NCBI GenBank assembly: GCA_018241445.1
Contig: JAFEDT010000009.1
Span: 62,001-126,000 of the forward strand
Reading direction: 5' to 3'
DNA from: Pseudomonadota bacterium
Lineage (GTDB): Bacteria; Pseudomonadota; Gammaproteobacteria; Steroidobacterales; Steroidobacteraceae
Length of the DNA stretch: 64,000 nt
How positions within the stretch are numbered: the stretch's first letter is position 1; the number at the start of each line of letters is the position of its first letter. The notes below the pieces were generated by a model that ran no database searches, was not told the DNA's origin, and saw nothing but the letters and a program-made list of their open reading frames with translations. This document shows positions 51,775 to 59,459 of this stretch, piece after piece. Both the position numbers and the translations under genes were made by a program.

Positions 51775-53796
51775 TCAGTAACGGGTCATGAACGACATCA
51801 GGTGATGGCTCCAGGCCACCTGCAGCAGCAGCAGCGCCGAGAGCGCCAGCAGCAGCGACCACAGCCGCGCCGTCCACGGCCGCTCCGCGGTCCAGGTGGC
51901 GTACGTGCTCCACAGCATCAGCGCCGTGCCGCCAACGTAGACAATCACGGACAGCAGGTACATCAGCCACAGCACCGGATCCAGGCCCGAGGAAAAGACG
52001 TTGAGCGAGGTAATCCCTGCCACGACGAGCCCGGTCCAGGCCGCCGACATCAGCGCCAGTGCGGTTGCGGCAATGCGCCCGTAACGGCGTGCCCTCGCCG
52101 CCCGCGGCGGCAGTGCCGCCGGCACCCGCAGCCGGCGCCGCACCAGCACCGCAATCGGCCACAGCAGCGCCGTCAGCAGGCAGGCGGCCAGCGCGACGAT
52201 CGCGGCAGGGCGCTGCCACGCGGGCGACAGCGACCAGGGGAAGGGCTCGAAGACCATGAAGGGCGAGACCTCATCCACGCTCAGGCGCGCCACCTTACCG
52301 TCGACGACCTGCGCCGCGAGGCGCCAGTTGCTGTTGACGTCCCGCCACACGAATGGCGCCACTTCACGGTACTTGCGCAGCTGGGTGTTGCGGTCGTGGA
52401 TCAGCGAAAAGGTGAGCAGCCCGTCCTTGTCGACCTGCACCCGGTCCGGCGCGATCAGCGCCAGGATGCGCAGGAAGGAGCGGTCCGGGCGGCGCGAATC
52501 GTCGTAGTAGCCGGCGATCAGCCGCGCGTGCTGCGCGGCTACCTGCGGCGTGACGGTTGAGGCCGCCGGCTGCGGCCCCGGAAAGTAGCGCGCGACGAAG
52601 TAGTCGAACAGGGCCTGGCGCGCGACATGCGAGCCGCCCTCGCGGCCGGCGCTGTTGAAGGACACAAACAGGCCCACGTGATCGTCCGGGAACAGGTGCA
52701 GGTAGCTGTGCATGTACTCCGTGTCGCCGCCGTGGCTGATGACGCGGTGGCCGTTGTAGTTCTGCTCGTAGAAGCCGAGCATCATGCGATTCAGCGGCGC
52801 AATCATGTTGGTGGGCGTGTCGTGCATCATCTGCGCCATGGCCTGCGGCAGGATGCGCCGGCCGTGGTACTCGCCGTCCTGCAGGTGGGCGATCATGAAG
52901 CGCGCCATGTCCTCGCCGCTCGCGGCCAGGCTGCCCGCGGGTGCGGCGTTGACCAGCTCGTACGCCTGCGCCGGCCCGGAAGCCACCTGGTAGCCCCTGG
53001 ACATGTCGGCCGCGAACTGCTGCGGCAGTGGCTGCTGGAAGGTGGAATGCTGCATGTCCAGCGGCCTGAGGATGTGCTCATCGATGTAGTCGGCGAATTT
53101 CTCGCCCGAGACGCGCTGCACGATGTAGCCGGCGAGCGCGGTAGCGTAGTTGGAATACGCCGGCGTGGAGCCCGCCCGGTAGATGCGCGTCGGGATGAAG
53201 TTGGCCACGTAGTCGCGCAGCGGCAGGAGCGACTTCGGGTCGGTGGCGATCAGGTCCTTCACCTGCTCCTCGAAGCCGGCGGTGTGGGTCATGATGTTCC
53301 GCAGGGTGATCGGCCCGTCGGCGCGCTGCGGCAGCCTGAAGTCCAGGTAGGTGGCGACGTCCTTGTCCAGGTCCAGCTTGCCCTCGCCCACCAGCTGCAT
53401 GACCGCGGTCCAGGTGAACAGCTTCGACACCGAGCCGGGCCGGAACATGGTGGTGGCGGGATCCACGGGCTTGCGGGCGGCAACGTCCGCGTAACCGTAG
53501 CCCTTGGCGAAGAGGATCTCGCCATCCTTCACCACTGCGATGACGCCCCCGGCGATATCCCCGGTCTGCAGCGCCAGCGGCATGAAACCGTCGATGAATG
53601 CCTCGAGGTCGGCACGGTCCATCACGTGCCCTGCGTTGCCGCCGGAGGTGGCCGGCGCTGGGGCAGCCGGCGCGCCCGCCGCTGCGGCACCCGGGGCGGT
53701 GCTCGATGAAGCGGCGCTCACCGGAGCGGCGACGCAGGCCAGCGAGACGATTGTTAGCAGGGACAGGAACGGGGCGCGGGCGGATGTGCTTCCCAT
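51775..53796 (-). CDS. Serine beta-lactamase-fold hydrolase with C-terminal membrane helices
   Basis: A 673-residue protein. A signal peptide ends near VSAASS and is followed by an Ala/Pro linker of about 30 residues. The class C beta-lactamase/D-peptidase-like domain has SVSK (S122-K125), YSN (214-216) and HGG (in VISHGGDTEY). A further beta-rich region (about 400-520) and then four or five membrane helices in the last 150 residues anchor it to the membrane. D,D-peptidase, D-aminopeptidase or esterase activity is possible. It heads the minus-strand run with the D-aminoacylase and transporter, and is divergent from the DUF1611 gene across a promoter/operator region. Confidence 0.86.
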   Translation of the reverse strand: MGSTSARAPFLSLLTIVSLACVAAPVSAASSSTAPGAAAAGAPAAPAPATSGGNAGHVMDRADLEAFIDGFMPLALQTGDIAGGVIAVVKDGEILFAKGYGYADVAARKPVDPATTMFRPGSVSKLFTWTAVMQLVGEGKLDLDKDVATYLDFRLPQRADGPITLRNIMTHTAGFEEQVKDLIATDPKSLLPLRDYVANFIPTRIYRAGSTPAYSNYATALAGYIVQRVSGEKFADYIDEHILRPLDMQHSTFQQPLPQQFAADMSRGYQVASGPAQAYELVNAAPAGSLAASGEDMARFMIAHLQDGEYHGRRILPQAMAQMMHDTPTNMIAPLNRMMLGFYEQNYNGHRVISHGGDTEYMHSYLHLFPDDHVGLFVSFNSAGREGGSHVARQALFDYFVARYFPGPQPAASTVTPQVAAQHARLIAGYYDDSRRPDRSFLRILALIAPDRVQVDKDGLLTFSLIHDRNTQLRKYREVAPFVWRDVNSNWRLAAQVVDGKVARLSVDEVSPFMVFEPFPWSLSPAWQRPAAIVALAACLLTALLWPIAVLVRRRLRVPAALPPRAARARRYGRIAATALALMSAAWTGLVVAGITSLNVFSSGLDPVLWLMYLLSVIVYVGGTALMLWSTYATWTAERPWTARLWSLLLALSALLLLQVAWSHHLMSFMTRY

Positions 53797-53809
53797 GGGC
53801 CTTCTCTCG

Positions 53810-53837
53810 TTGACAGTTCCGTTTCCGCAACTATACT
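53810..53837 (+). promoter_or_regulatory. Promoter with palindromic operator, ahead of the DgcN-like gene
   Basis: TTGACA (53810-53815) and TATACT (53832-53837), 16 bases apart. The spacer contains an 18-bp near-palindrome AGTTCCG...CGCAACT (53815-53832). Apart from its four central bases it is identical to the promoter at 56969-56996. The minus-strand reading also contains a TATAGT, so the divergent serine-hydrolase gene may be controlled from the same site. Confidence 0.75.
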
Positions 53838-53904
53838 GCATTTAAGCAACTTTTCTACCCGTTACGAAAAGAATGGCGGTCGCGGCGCCCCCGGTCACCT
53901 CAAG

Positions 53905-54972
53905 ATGAATGCCAGCCTGCAGCGTATCCAGACCCCGTTCGTCGTCTTCCTGGGCGACGGCGTCGATGAAATCTTCGCGAAAACGGCTCTCGGCCTGGTG
54001 CAGTGGCGAGGCGCGGACTGCGTCGGCCAGATCCGGCTGCCGGGCTGCAGGGTGGACACCGGGGTTCCCGACCTCGACGTGCACGCCGCGCGCGCCGCCG
54101 GCGCCCGCTCGCTGATCGTCGGCTCCGCCACGGTCGGCGGACGCCTTCCGGAAAACTGGGTCGCAACAGTCTGCGCCGCCGCGGCCGCGGGGCTGGACAT
54201 CGTCGCGGGACTGCATGTGCGCCTCGAGGACCTGCCGGGCGTGGCGGATGCTGCGCGGCGCGGCGGGTCACGCCTGCTGAACATCCGTGTGCCGCCCACT
54301 GGCCTTCCGGTTGGCAGCGGCCGCAAGCGCAGCGGGCGGCGCCTGCTGACGCTCGGCACCGACTGCGCCTGCGGCAAGAAATACACCGCGCTGGCGCTGG
54401 ACCGCGACTTGAGGAAGCGCGGCGTGGACAGCAGCTTCCGCGCCACCGGCCAGACCGGGATCATGATCGCCGGCGAGGGCATGCCGCTCGATGCCGTGGT
54501 GGCGGACTTCCTGACCGGCGCCGCCGAGGTGCTCTCACCGGATGCCGACCCCGATCATTGGGATGTCATCGAGGGCCAGGGCGCGCTGTTTCATCCGGGC
54601 TACCTGCAGGTCACGATCGGCCTGCTGATCGGGTCGCAGCCCGATGCCTTCATCGTCTGCCACGATCCGCGGCGCACCGTCATCGAAGGGTGGGAGAACT
54701 TCCCGCTGCCGACGCCGTCCGCGGTCATCGAGCGGGCAATCGCGCTCGGCAGGCTGACCAACCCGCAGATCCGCTGTGTCGGCATCGCCCTCAACACTTC
54801 GAAGGTCGATCCCGCCGAGCGGGCGCGCCTGCTCGCCAGCTACGCGCGCGAGACCGGCCTGCCCTGCGTCGATCCGATCGTCACCGGCACCGATGCGATC
54901 GTGAACCGGCTGCTGGAAGAGTTTCCGCAATCGCAGCGCGAGCGCCCGCAGCACAGGAGGGCCCATGAGTGA
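53905..54972 (+). CDS. DUF1611 P-loop protein, DgcN-like
   Basis: A 355-residue cytoplasmic protein. An N-terminal Rossmann-like part is followed by the P-loop-like GTDCACGKKYT (151-161), typical of DUF1611. Members called DgcN act as D-glutamate N-acetyltransferases in a D-glutamate breakdown route in which DgcA then epimerises the product. HDPRRTVIEGWENFPLPTPS and ALNTSKVD are conserved. It is the first gene after the palindromic promoter and overlaps the next gene by eight bases. The function assigned here rests on family knowledge plus the DgcA-like gene in the island. Confidence 0.85.
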   Translation: MNASLQRIQTPFVVFLGDGVDEIFAKTALGLVQWRGADCVGQIRLPGCRVDTGVPDLDVHAARAAGARSLIVGSATVGGRLPENWVATVCAAAAAGLDIVAGLHVRLEDLPGVADAARRGGSRLLNIRVPPTGLPVGSGRKRSGRRLLTLGTDCACGKKYTALALDRDLRKRGVDSSFRATGQTGIMIAGEGMPLDAVVADFLTGAAEVLSPDADPDHWDVIEGQGALFHPGYLQVTIGLLIGSQPDAFIVCHDPRRTVIEGWENFPLPTPSAVIERAIALGRLTNPQIRCVGIALNTSKVDPAERARLLASYARETGLPCVDPIVTGTDAIVNRLLEEFPQSQRERPQHRRAHE

Positions 54973-56209
54973 ACCAGACCGCCGGGTGACGCTGAACCGT
55001 CGCGACGTGTTGCTGCTGACCGGGGCCGCCCTGGGCGCATCCGCACTGACCGACCCCGCGGCTGCAACCGGGGCGAACCGCACGAGCGGCGCAACCGGCG
55101 GCACAGCGGTCCGCGGCGCCGGCTGGGCCGCGCTCGATGCCGAATGCGCGGGTTTCATGGCCGGCAAATTCTCCCCCGGCCTGTCGATCTGCGTCATGCG
55201 CAACGGCCGGCCGCTGTATTCCAAGGGGTTCGGCAGCGCGGACCTGCAGAGCCGCGCGCCCATGACAGCGGACTCGGTGCTGCGGATCGGCTCCATCACC
55301 AAGCAGTTCACGGCCGCGGCCATCCTGCTGCTGCAGCAGGACGGCAGGCTGTCGATCGATGACCGGCTGTCGCGCTTTCTGCCGCTGTTCCCGCACTCCG
55401 GCGACTTCACGCTGCGGCAGATGCTCACGCACACCTCGGGACTGGGCAACTACACCGACACCAGTACGCCGGAGGTCTTCCTGCAGCAGGCGCGCATCGA
55501 TTACCCCGATCCGCAGCTGATCGCCGCCATGGCCGCGACCAGCCCGCTCATGAAGTCGACGCCGGGCACGGCGTGGAGCTACAGCAACACCGCTTACGTG
55601 CTGCTGGGGATCGTGGTGGAAATCGCGGCGCAGGAAGCCTACGGCGCTTACTACCAGCGACGGCTGTTCGGGCCGGCCGGCATGCACGCCACCGCGGTCG
55701 ATGATGCCGCCGAAGTCGTGCCGGACCGCGCCGCGGGTTATACGCCGGATGCGAAGTCGGCCAGTGGGTTCGCCAACGCCTCGTTCATCTCCATGACCTA
55801 TCCCGGCGGCGCCGGCTCGATCCGCTCCACTCCCCAGGACCTGTGCCGCTGGCACGGGGCGCTGCTCGGGGGCCGCATCCTGCAGGCGGCGAGCCTCATG
55901 GACATGACTACCGCGGTGCACCTGCAGGACGGATCGCTTCCCAGGGACCCGGACATGGCGCGCGTACTGGGCGAGGACAAGCCGATCGAGTACGGCTTCG
56001 GAGTGATGATGGGTGCGTTCGAGGGCCAGCGCTACGTGGAGCACGGCGGCGGCATCAACGGCTTCCTGTCGGAGCTACGCAGCTTCCCCGAGCGCGGCGT
56101 TTCCGTGTCGCTGATCATGAACTGCGACAGCATGGGCAAACCGGAGGCGATCAAGCACCTCTACCAGGTGCGCGACGTCGCGGCGCGCGCCGCGCTGGCG
56201 CAGGCCTGA
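54965..56209 (+). CDS. Exported serine beta-lactamase-fold hydrolase
   Basis: A 414-residue protein with a twin-arginine-like N-terminus (LNRRDVLLLTGAALGASAL), so export may be by Tat. The serine hydrolase motifs are SITK (110-113), YSN (in WSYSNTAY) and HGG (in YVEHGGGING). It overlaps the DgcN-like gene by eight bases and should be co-translated. Relatives include D-aminopeptidases, D,D-carboxypeptidases and esterases; location favours a D-amino-acid peptide or amide. Its last 59 bases overlap the convergent regulator gene. Confidence 0.88.
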   Translation: MSEPDRRVTLNRRDVLLLTGAALGASALTDPAAATGANRTSGATGGTAVRGAGWAALDAECAGFMAGKFSPGLSICVMRNGRPLYSKGFGSADLQSRAPMTADSVLRIGSITKQFTAAAILLLQQDGRLSIDDRLSRFLPLFPHSGDFTLRQMLTHTSGLGNYTDTSTPEVFLQQARIDYPDPQLIAAMAATSPLMKSTPGTAWSYSNTAYVLLGIVVEIAAQEAYGAYYQRRLFGPAGMHATAVDDAAEVVPDRAAGYTPDAKSASGFANASFISMTYPGGAGSIRSTPQDLCRWHGALLGGRILQAASLMDMTTAVHLQDGSLPRDPDMARVLGEDKPIEYGFGVMMGAFEGQRYVEHGGGINGFLSELRSFPERGVSVSLIMNCDSMGKPEAIKHLYQVRDVAARAALAQA

Positions 56210-56924
56210 AATCCTCCAGCGCCCGCTCTTGCGGGGCCGCCGCATCCGGGTGCAGCGCGTGCTCGATCACGTGCTCGGGAGTCGAACACACGCACAGGAT
56301 CTTGAGCGGCACGCTGCCCACCGACACGTAGGCGTGCCCCATGGTGCTGTCGAAATACACCGAGCCGCCCGCCTCCAGCACCAGGGGCGAGTAGAACTCG
56401 GTGTGAAGTTCGAGCCTGCCCTCCAGCACGTAGGTGAATTCCTCGCCTTCGTGGCTGAGCAGCCCGTTGCTCTCGGCGAGCGAGCGCGAGGTGATGATGC
56501 CGGTCATCGGGGTCATCTTCTTGCCGGCCAGTTCCGTGCAGAGGTAGGCGTAGGCCTGGCGGCCGACGTCGACGGGCCGGCCGGCGCCCGGCAGGGTGAA
56601 GGTGCGCCGCGCCAGCGGCGGCGCGGCCGCTGCGGCCTGCGGGCCGGAGAACAGCTCCGCGATGTCGATGTCCAGCCCGCGGCACAGCTGCAGCAGCTTC
56701 GAATAAGTCAGGGAGAGCTGGTCATTCTCCACGCGTGACAGCGTGGACTTTGCAATGCCCGTGGCCTGGCTGACCTCGGCGATCGACAGCCGCCGCTGGA
56801 AGCGCAGCCGGCGCAGGGCAGCGCCCAGGTTGGGGGCGTCGTCGGCGCGCGCGGGGGCCGCGGCAGCGGCGCCGGCCCGCGAAACGGGCGCTGCGCGCGG
56901 CGCGATAGGCGTCCTGGACTTCAT
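56151..56924 (-). CDS. XRE-family regulator with C-terminal cupin (copy 2)
   Basis: A 257-residue regulator: a basic, Ala/Pro-rich arm (1-35), a helix-turn-helix (about 36-95; TGIAKSTLSRVENDQLSLTY), a cupin domain (EEFTYVLEGRLELHTEFY and SVYFDSTMGHAYV) and a basic Arg/Pro tail. It is clearly paralogous to the gene at 46902. The ATG at 56924 lies 45 bases left of the palindromic promoter of the TonB receptor, so this protein is the natural candidate to bind that palindrome. The 3' end overlaps the serine-hydrolase gene. Confidence 0.9.
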   Translation of the reverse strand: MKSRTPIAPRAAPVSRAGAAAAAPARADDAPNLGAALRRLRFQRRLSIAEVSQATGIAKSTLSRVENDQLSLTYSKLLQLCRGLDIDIAELFSGPQAAAAAPPLARRTFTLPGAGRPVDVGRQAYAYLCTELAGKKMTPMTGIITSRSLAESNGLLSHEGEEFTYVLEGRLELHTEFYSPLVLEAGGSVYFDSTMGHAYVSVGSVPLKILCVCSTPEHVIEHALHPDAAAPQERALEDFRPAPARRAPRRRAPGRGA

Positions 56925-56968
56925 GAAGTGAACGGTAGCACGACTGCCGCGTGCGATGCGGTTGCGGG

Positions 56969-56996
56969 TTGACAGTTCCGCATACGCAACTATACT
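56969..56996 (+). promoter_or_regulatory. Promoter with palindromic operator, ahead of the TonB receptor
   Basis: TTGACA (56969-56974) and TATACT (56991-56996), 16 bases apart, with the palindrome AGTTCCG...CGCAACT at 56974-56991. It is the second copy of the element at 53810-53837: 24 of 28 bases agree and all differences lie in the four central bases. The receptor ATG is 73 bases downstream of the -10 box. Confidence 0.75.
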
Positions 56997-57069
56997 CCTG
57001 ATTGGGAATTGAAGGCAGCCGATAGAAAAATCGGTCGCGAAAACGCTCCAGTCGAGAGGGGACCTGCGC

Positions 57070-59364
57070 ATGCGCCACCGTCGTATTTCCACGAGGCCCT
57101 TGCTGGCCGGATCGCTGTTGCTGGCGGCGCCCGTCTTCGCGGACGTGGCCGCCGACACCGGCAGCGCCGGCGGCGCTCATACCAACAGCAACGACACGCT
57201 GCAGACGGTCATCGTGACCGCGACCAAGCGCGCGGAGCGCATCAAGGAGGTGCCCATGAGCATCACGGCGCTCACGGGCGCCGACCTGCAGCGTTCCCAG
57301 GCAACCCAGTTCACCGATTTTGCCGCGCAGGTCCCCGGCCTGTCGCTGCAGGCGCTCAACCCGGCGCAGACGCGCCTGGTGCTGCGCGGCCTGAACGTGG
57401 GCGGCAGCGGCGCCACCGTGGCGACGGTAGTGGACGACATGCCGTTCTCCATGTCGGGATCCCAGTCCAACGGCCAGTTCTTCGGCGCCGACATCGATAC
57501 CTTCGACCTCAACCGCGTCGAAGTGCTCAAGGGCCCGCAGGGCACCCTCTACGGCGCCACCGCCGAGGGCGGCATCATCAAGTACGTGACCAACGCCCCC
57601 GATCCTTCCGGGTTCGCGGCCGCCGGTGTGATCGGCGGCTCCACGGTCGACGGCGGGCAGACCGAGGGCGTGATCAAGGGGATGGTCAACCTGCCCTTCT
57701 GGGACAACAAGGCGGCGCTGCGCCTCACGGGCATGAGACAGGGCATCCCCGGATACATCGACAACTCCGCCTCCGGCATCCGGGATGTCAACCGCGGTCC
57801 GAAATACAGCGTGCGCGGCTCGCTGCTGCTGCACCCGGTCGATGACTTCAGCGCGCGCCTCACGGTCTTCGACCAGCAGGTCAGGCTGCGCGACACCAAC
57901 CAGGTGGACGTGGTCGGCGCGGCCGCGGACCCGGCCAATCCCCCGGCCAACCAGTTCCAGCGCCTCGACGGCTACCGCACGCGGGCGGCAGTGCCCGAGG
58001 CGCAGAGCGTGCACCTGCGCTATTACGCACTGAACCTGCAGTACGACATGCCGCTTGCGACGCTCACCAACCTCACCAGCTACGGCACCATCAACAACTT
58101 CCAGGTGGTCAACCTGACCGATAGCAACCTGGCGCCGGGCGTGACCTACGGCCTGGCCCTGGGCGGGGTCTACGGCATGCCAATCGGCGTGGCCGAGGTG
58201 CAGACGCAGTACGTCCACAAGCTCAACGAGGAGCTGCGGCTGTCCTCGCGTCCCGGCAACAAGCTGCTGGGCTACGACCTCGACTGGCTGGCCGGGGTCT
58301 TCTTCACCCGCGAAGCGACGGTGCTGGACCAGCCGATCGACGCCTACGGCCTCCCCGGCCTGAACGTGCTGCAACCGCCGCTGGGCGGCGGCAACATTCC
58401 GGCCGACTACAAGGAGAAGGCGGGCTTCTTCGATGCCACCGTGCATTTCAGCCGCGCCTTCGATGTCAGCGCGGGACTGCGCTACTCGCACACCGACCAG
58501 GATTCCCAGGTGCAGCTGCAGTGCTGCGTGCTGTTCGGGCCGTCGATGAATTTCCCGTACCTGTACACCAGCGAGCACAGCACCACCTGGCAGGTGGCGC
58601 CGCGCTGGCACCTCGACGACAACAACATGCTGTACGCGCGCTACTCGACCGGCTACCGGCCGGGCGGCCCGAACCTGCCCTTACCGTCGCTGCCGAATCC
58701 GCCCGGCTTCAAGCCGGACTCCACGCGCAACTACGAACTGGGCCTGAAGTCCGACCTGCTCAATCACCGGCTGTCGTTCGATATCGCCCTGTACAAGATC
58801 GACTGGACCGCCGTGCAGATCATCAGCTACGTGAGCACGCCTGCGGGCCCGGTCGGCATCAACGGCAACGCCGGCAAGGCGCGCAATATCGGCGTGGAGT
58901 GGGACCTGGCGTGGCTGCCGCTGCCGGGCCTGAAGCTCGAGGCGCTGGGTTCGTGGATGAACGCCAAGAGCACCACCGATGCGCCCGGCCTCGGCGCGAT
59001 GAACGGCGACAAGCTGCCGTACGTGCCGGACTTCAGCGTCACCGTGAATGCCGACTACAGCTGGTACGCCTTCCGTGATTACTCGATGTTCGTGGGCAGC
59101 TCCTGGAACTACACCGGCACGCGCTACACCGACTTCTCGGTGTCGCCCGCGCTGTCGGGACACGTCAAGCTGCCGGGCTACGATGCGCTCAAGCTGCACG
59201 TCGGGCTGGACAACGGCCGCTACAGCGCCGAGCTGTACGGCGCGAACCTGACGAATTCCCTGGGGCTGCTCACCTACGCCAACATGGGCGGCGCCAACCA
59301 GGCGGGCCTGGCGACCTTCATCACGCCGCGCACCATCGGGATCGAGCTGGGCGCGAAGTTCTGA
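57070..59364 (+). CDS. TonB-dependent outer-membrane receptor
   Basis: A 764-residue receptor with a signal peptide (ends near PVFADV), a TonB box-like stretch (TLQTVIVTATKRAE at 43-56), a plug domain (to about 185; RVEVLKGPQGTLYGATAEGG) and a beta-barrel ending IELGAKF with the terminal aromatic residue. A CC pair (QLQCCVLF) is unusual. It is of the class common in sphingomonad-like and Steroidobacter-like bacteria for uptake of organic substrates. It carries the same promoter element as the DgcN-like gene, so it probably imports the island's substrate. Confidence 0.93.
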   Translation: MRHRRISTRPLLAGSLLLAAPVFADVAADTGSAGGAHTNSNDTLQTVIVTATKRAERIKEVPMSITALTGADLQRSQATQFTDFAAQVPGLSLQALNPAQTRLVLRGLNVGGSGATVATVVDDMPFSMSGSQSNGQFFGADIDTFDLNRVEVLKGPQGTLYGATAEGGIIKYVTNAPDPSGFAAAGVIGGSTVDGGQTEGVIKGMVNLPFWDNKAALRLTGMRQGIPGYIDNSASGIRDVNRGPKYSVRGSLLLHPVDDFSARLTVFDQQVRLRDTNQVDVVGAAADPANPPANQFQRLDGYRTRAAVPEAQSVHLRYYALNLQYDMPLATLTNLTSYGTINNFQVVNLTDSNLAPGVTYGLALGGVYGMPIGVAEVQTQYVHKLNEELRLSSRPGNKLLGYDLDWLAGVFFTREATVLDQPIDAYGLPGLNVLQPPLGGGNIPADYKEKAGFFDATVHFSRAFDVSAGLRYSHTDQDSQVQLQCCVLFGPSMNFPYLYTSEHSTTWQVAPRWHLDDNNMLYARYSTGYRPGGPNLPLPSLPNPPGFKPDSTRNYELGLKSDLLNHRLSFDIALYKIDWTAVQIISYVSTPAGPVGINGNAGKARNIGVEWDLAWLPLPGLKLEALGSWMNAKSTTDAPGLGAMNGDKLPYVPDFSVTVNADYSWYAFRDYSMFVGSSWNYTGTRYTDFSVSPALSGHVKLPGYDALKLHVGLDNGRYSAELYGANLTNSLGLLTYANMGGANQAGLATFITPRTIGIELGAKF

Positions 59365-59459
59365 AGTCCTGACGAGGCCCGTGGCGCGGGTCGCGGGGCC
59401 TGCGCCGGGCCCGGACGGGTCGCCGTGCCGGCAGCGGTTCCCGTAGAATCGCGCCGGCC

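Noticed and set aside
54965..56209. Calling either serine hydrolase a beta-lactamase resistance gene
   Set aside because: The SxxK/YxN/HxG motifs are shared by esterases and D-peptidases, and the setting is catabolic.
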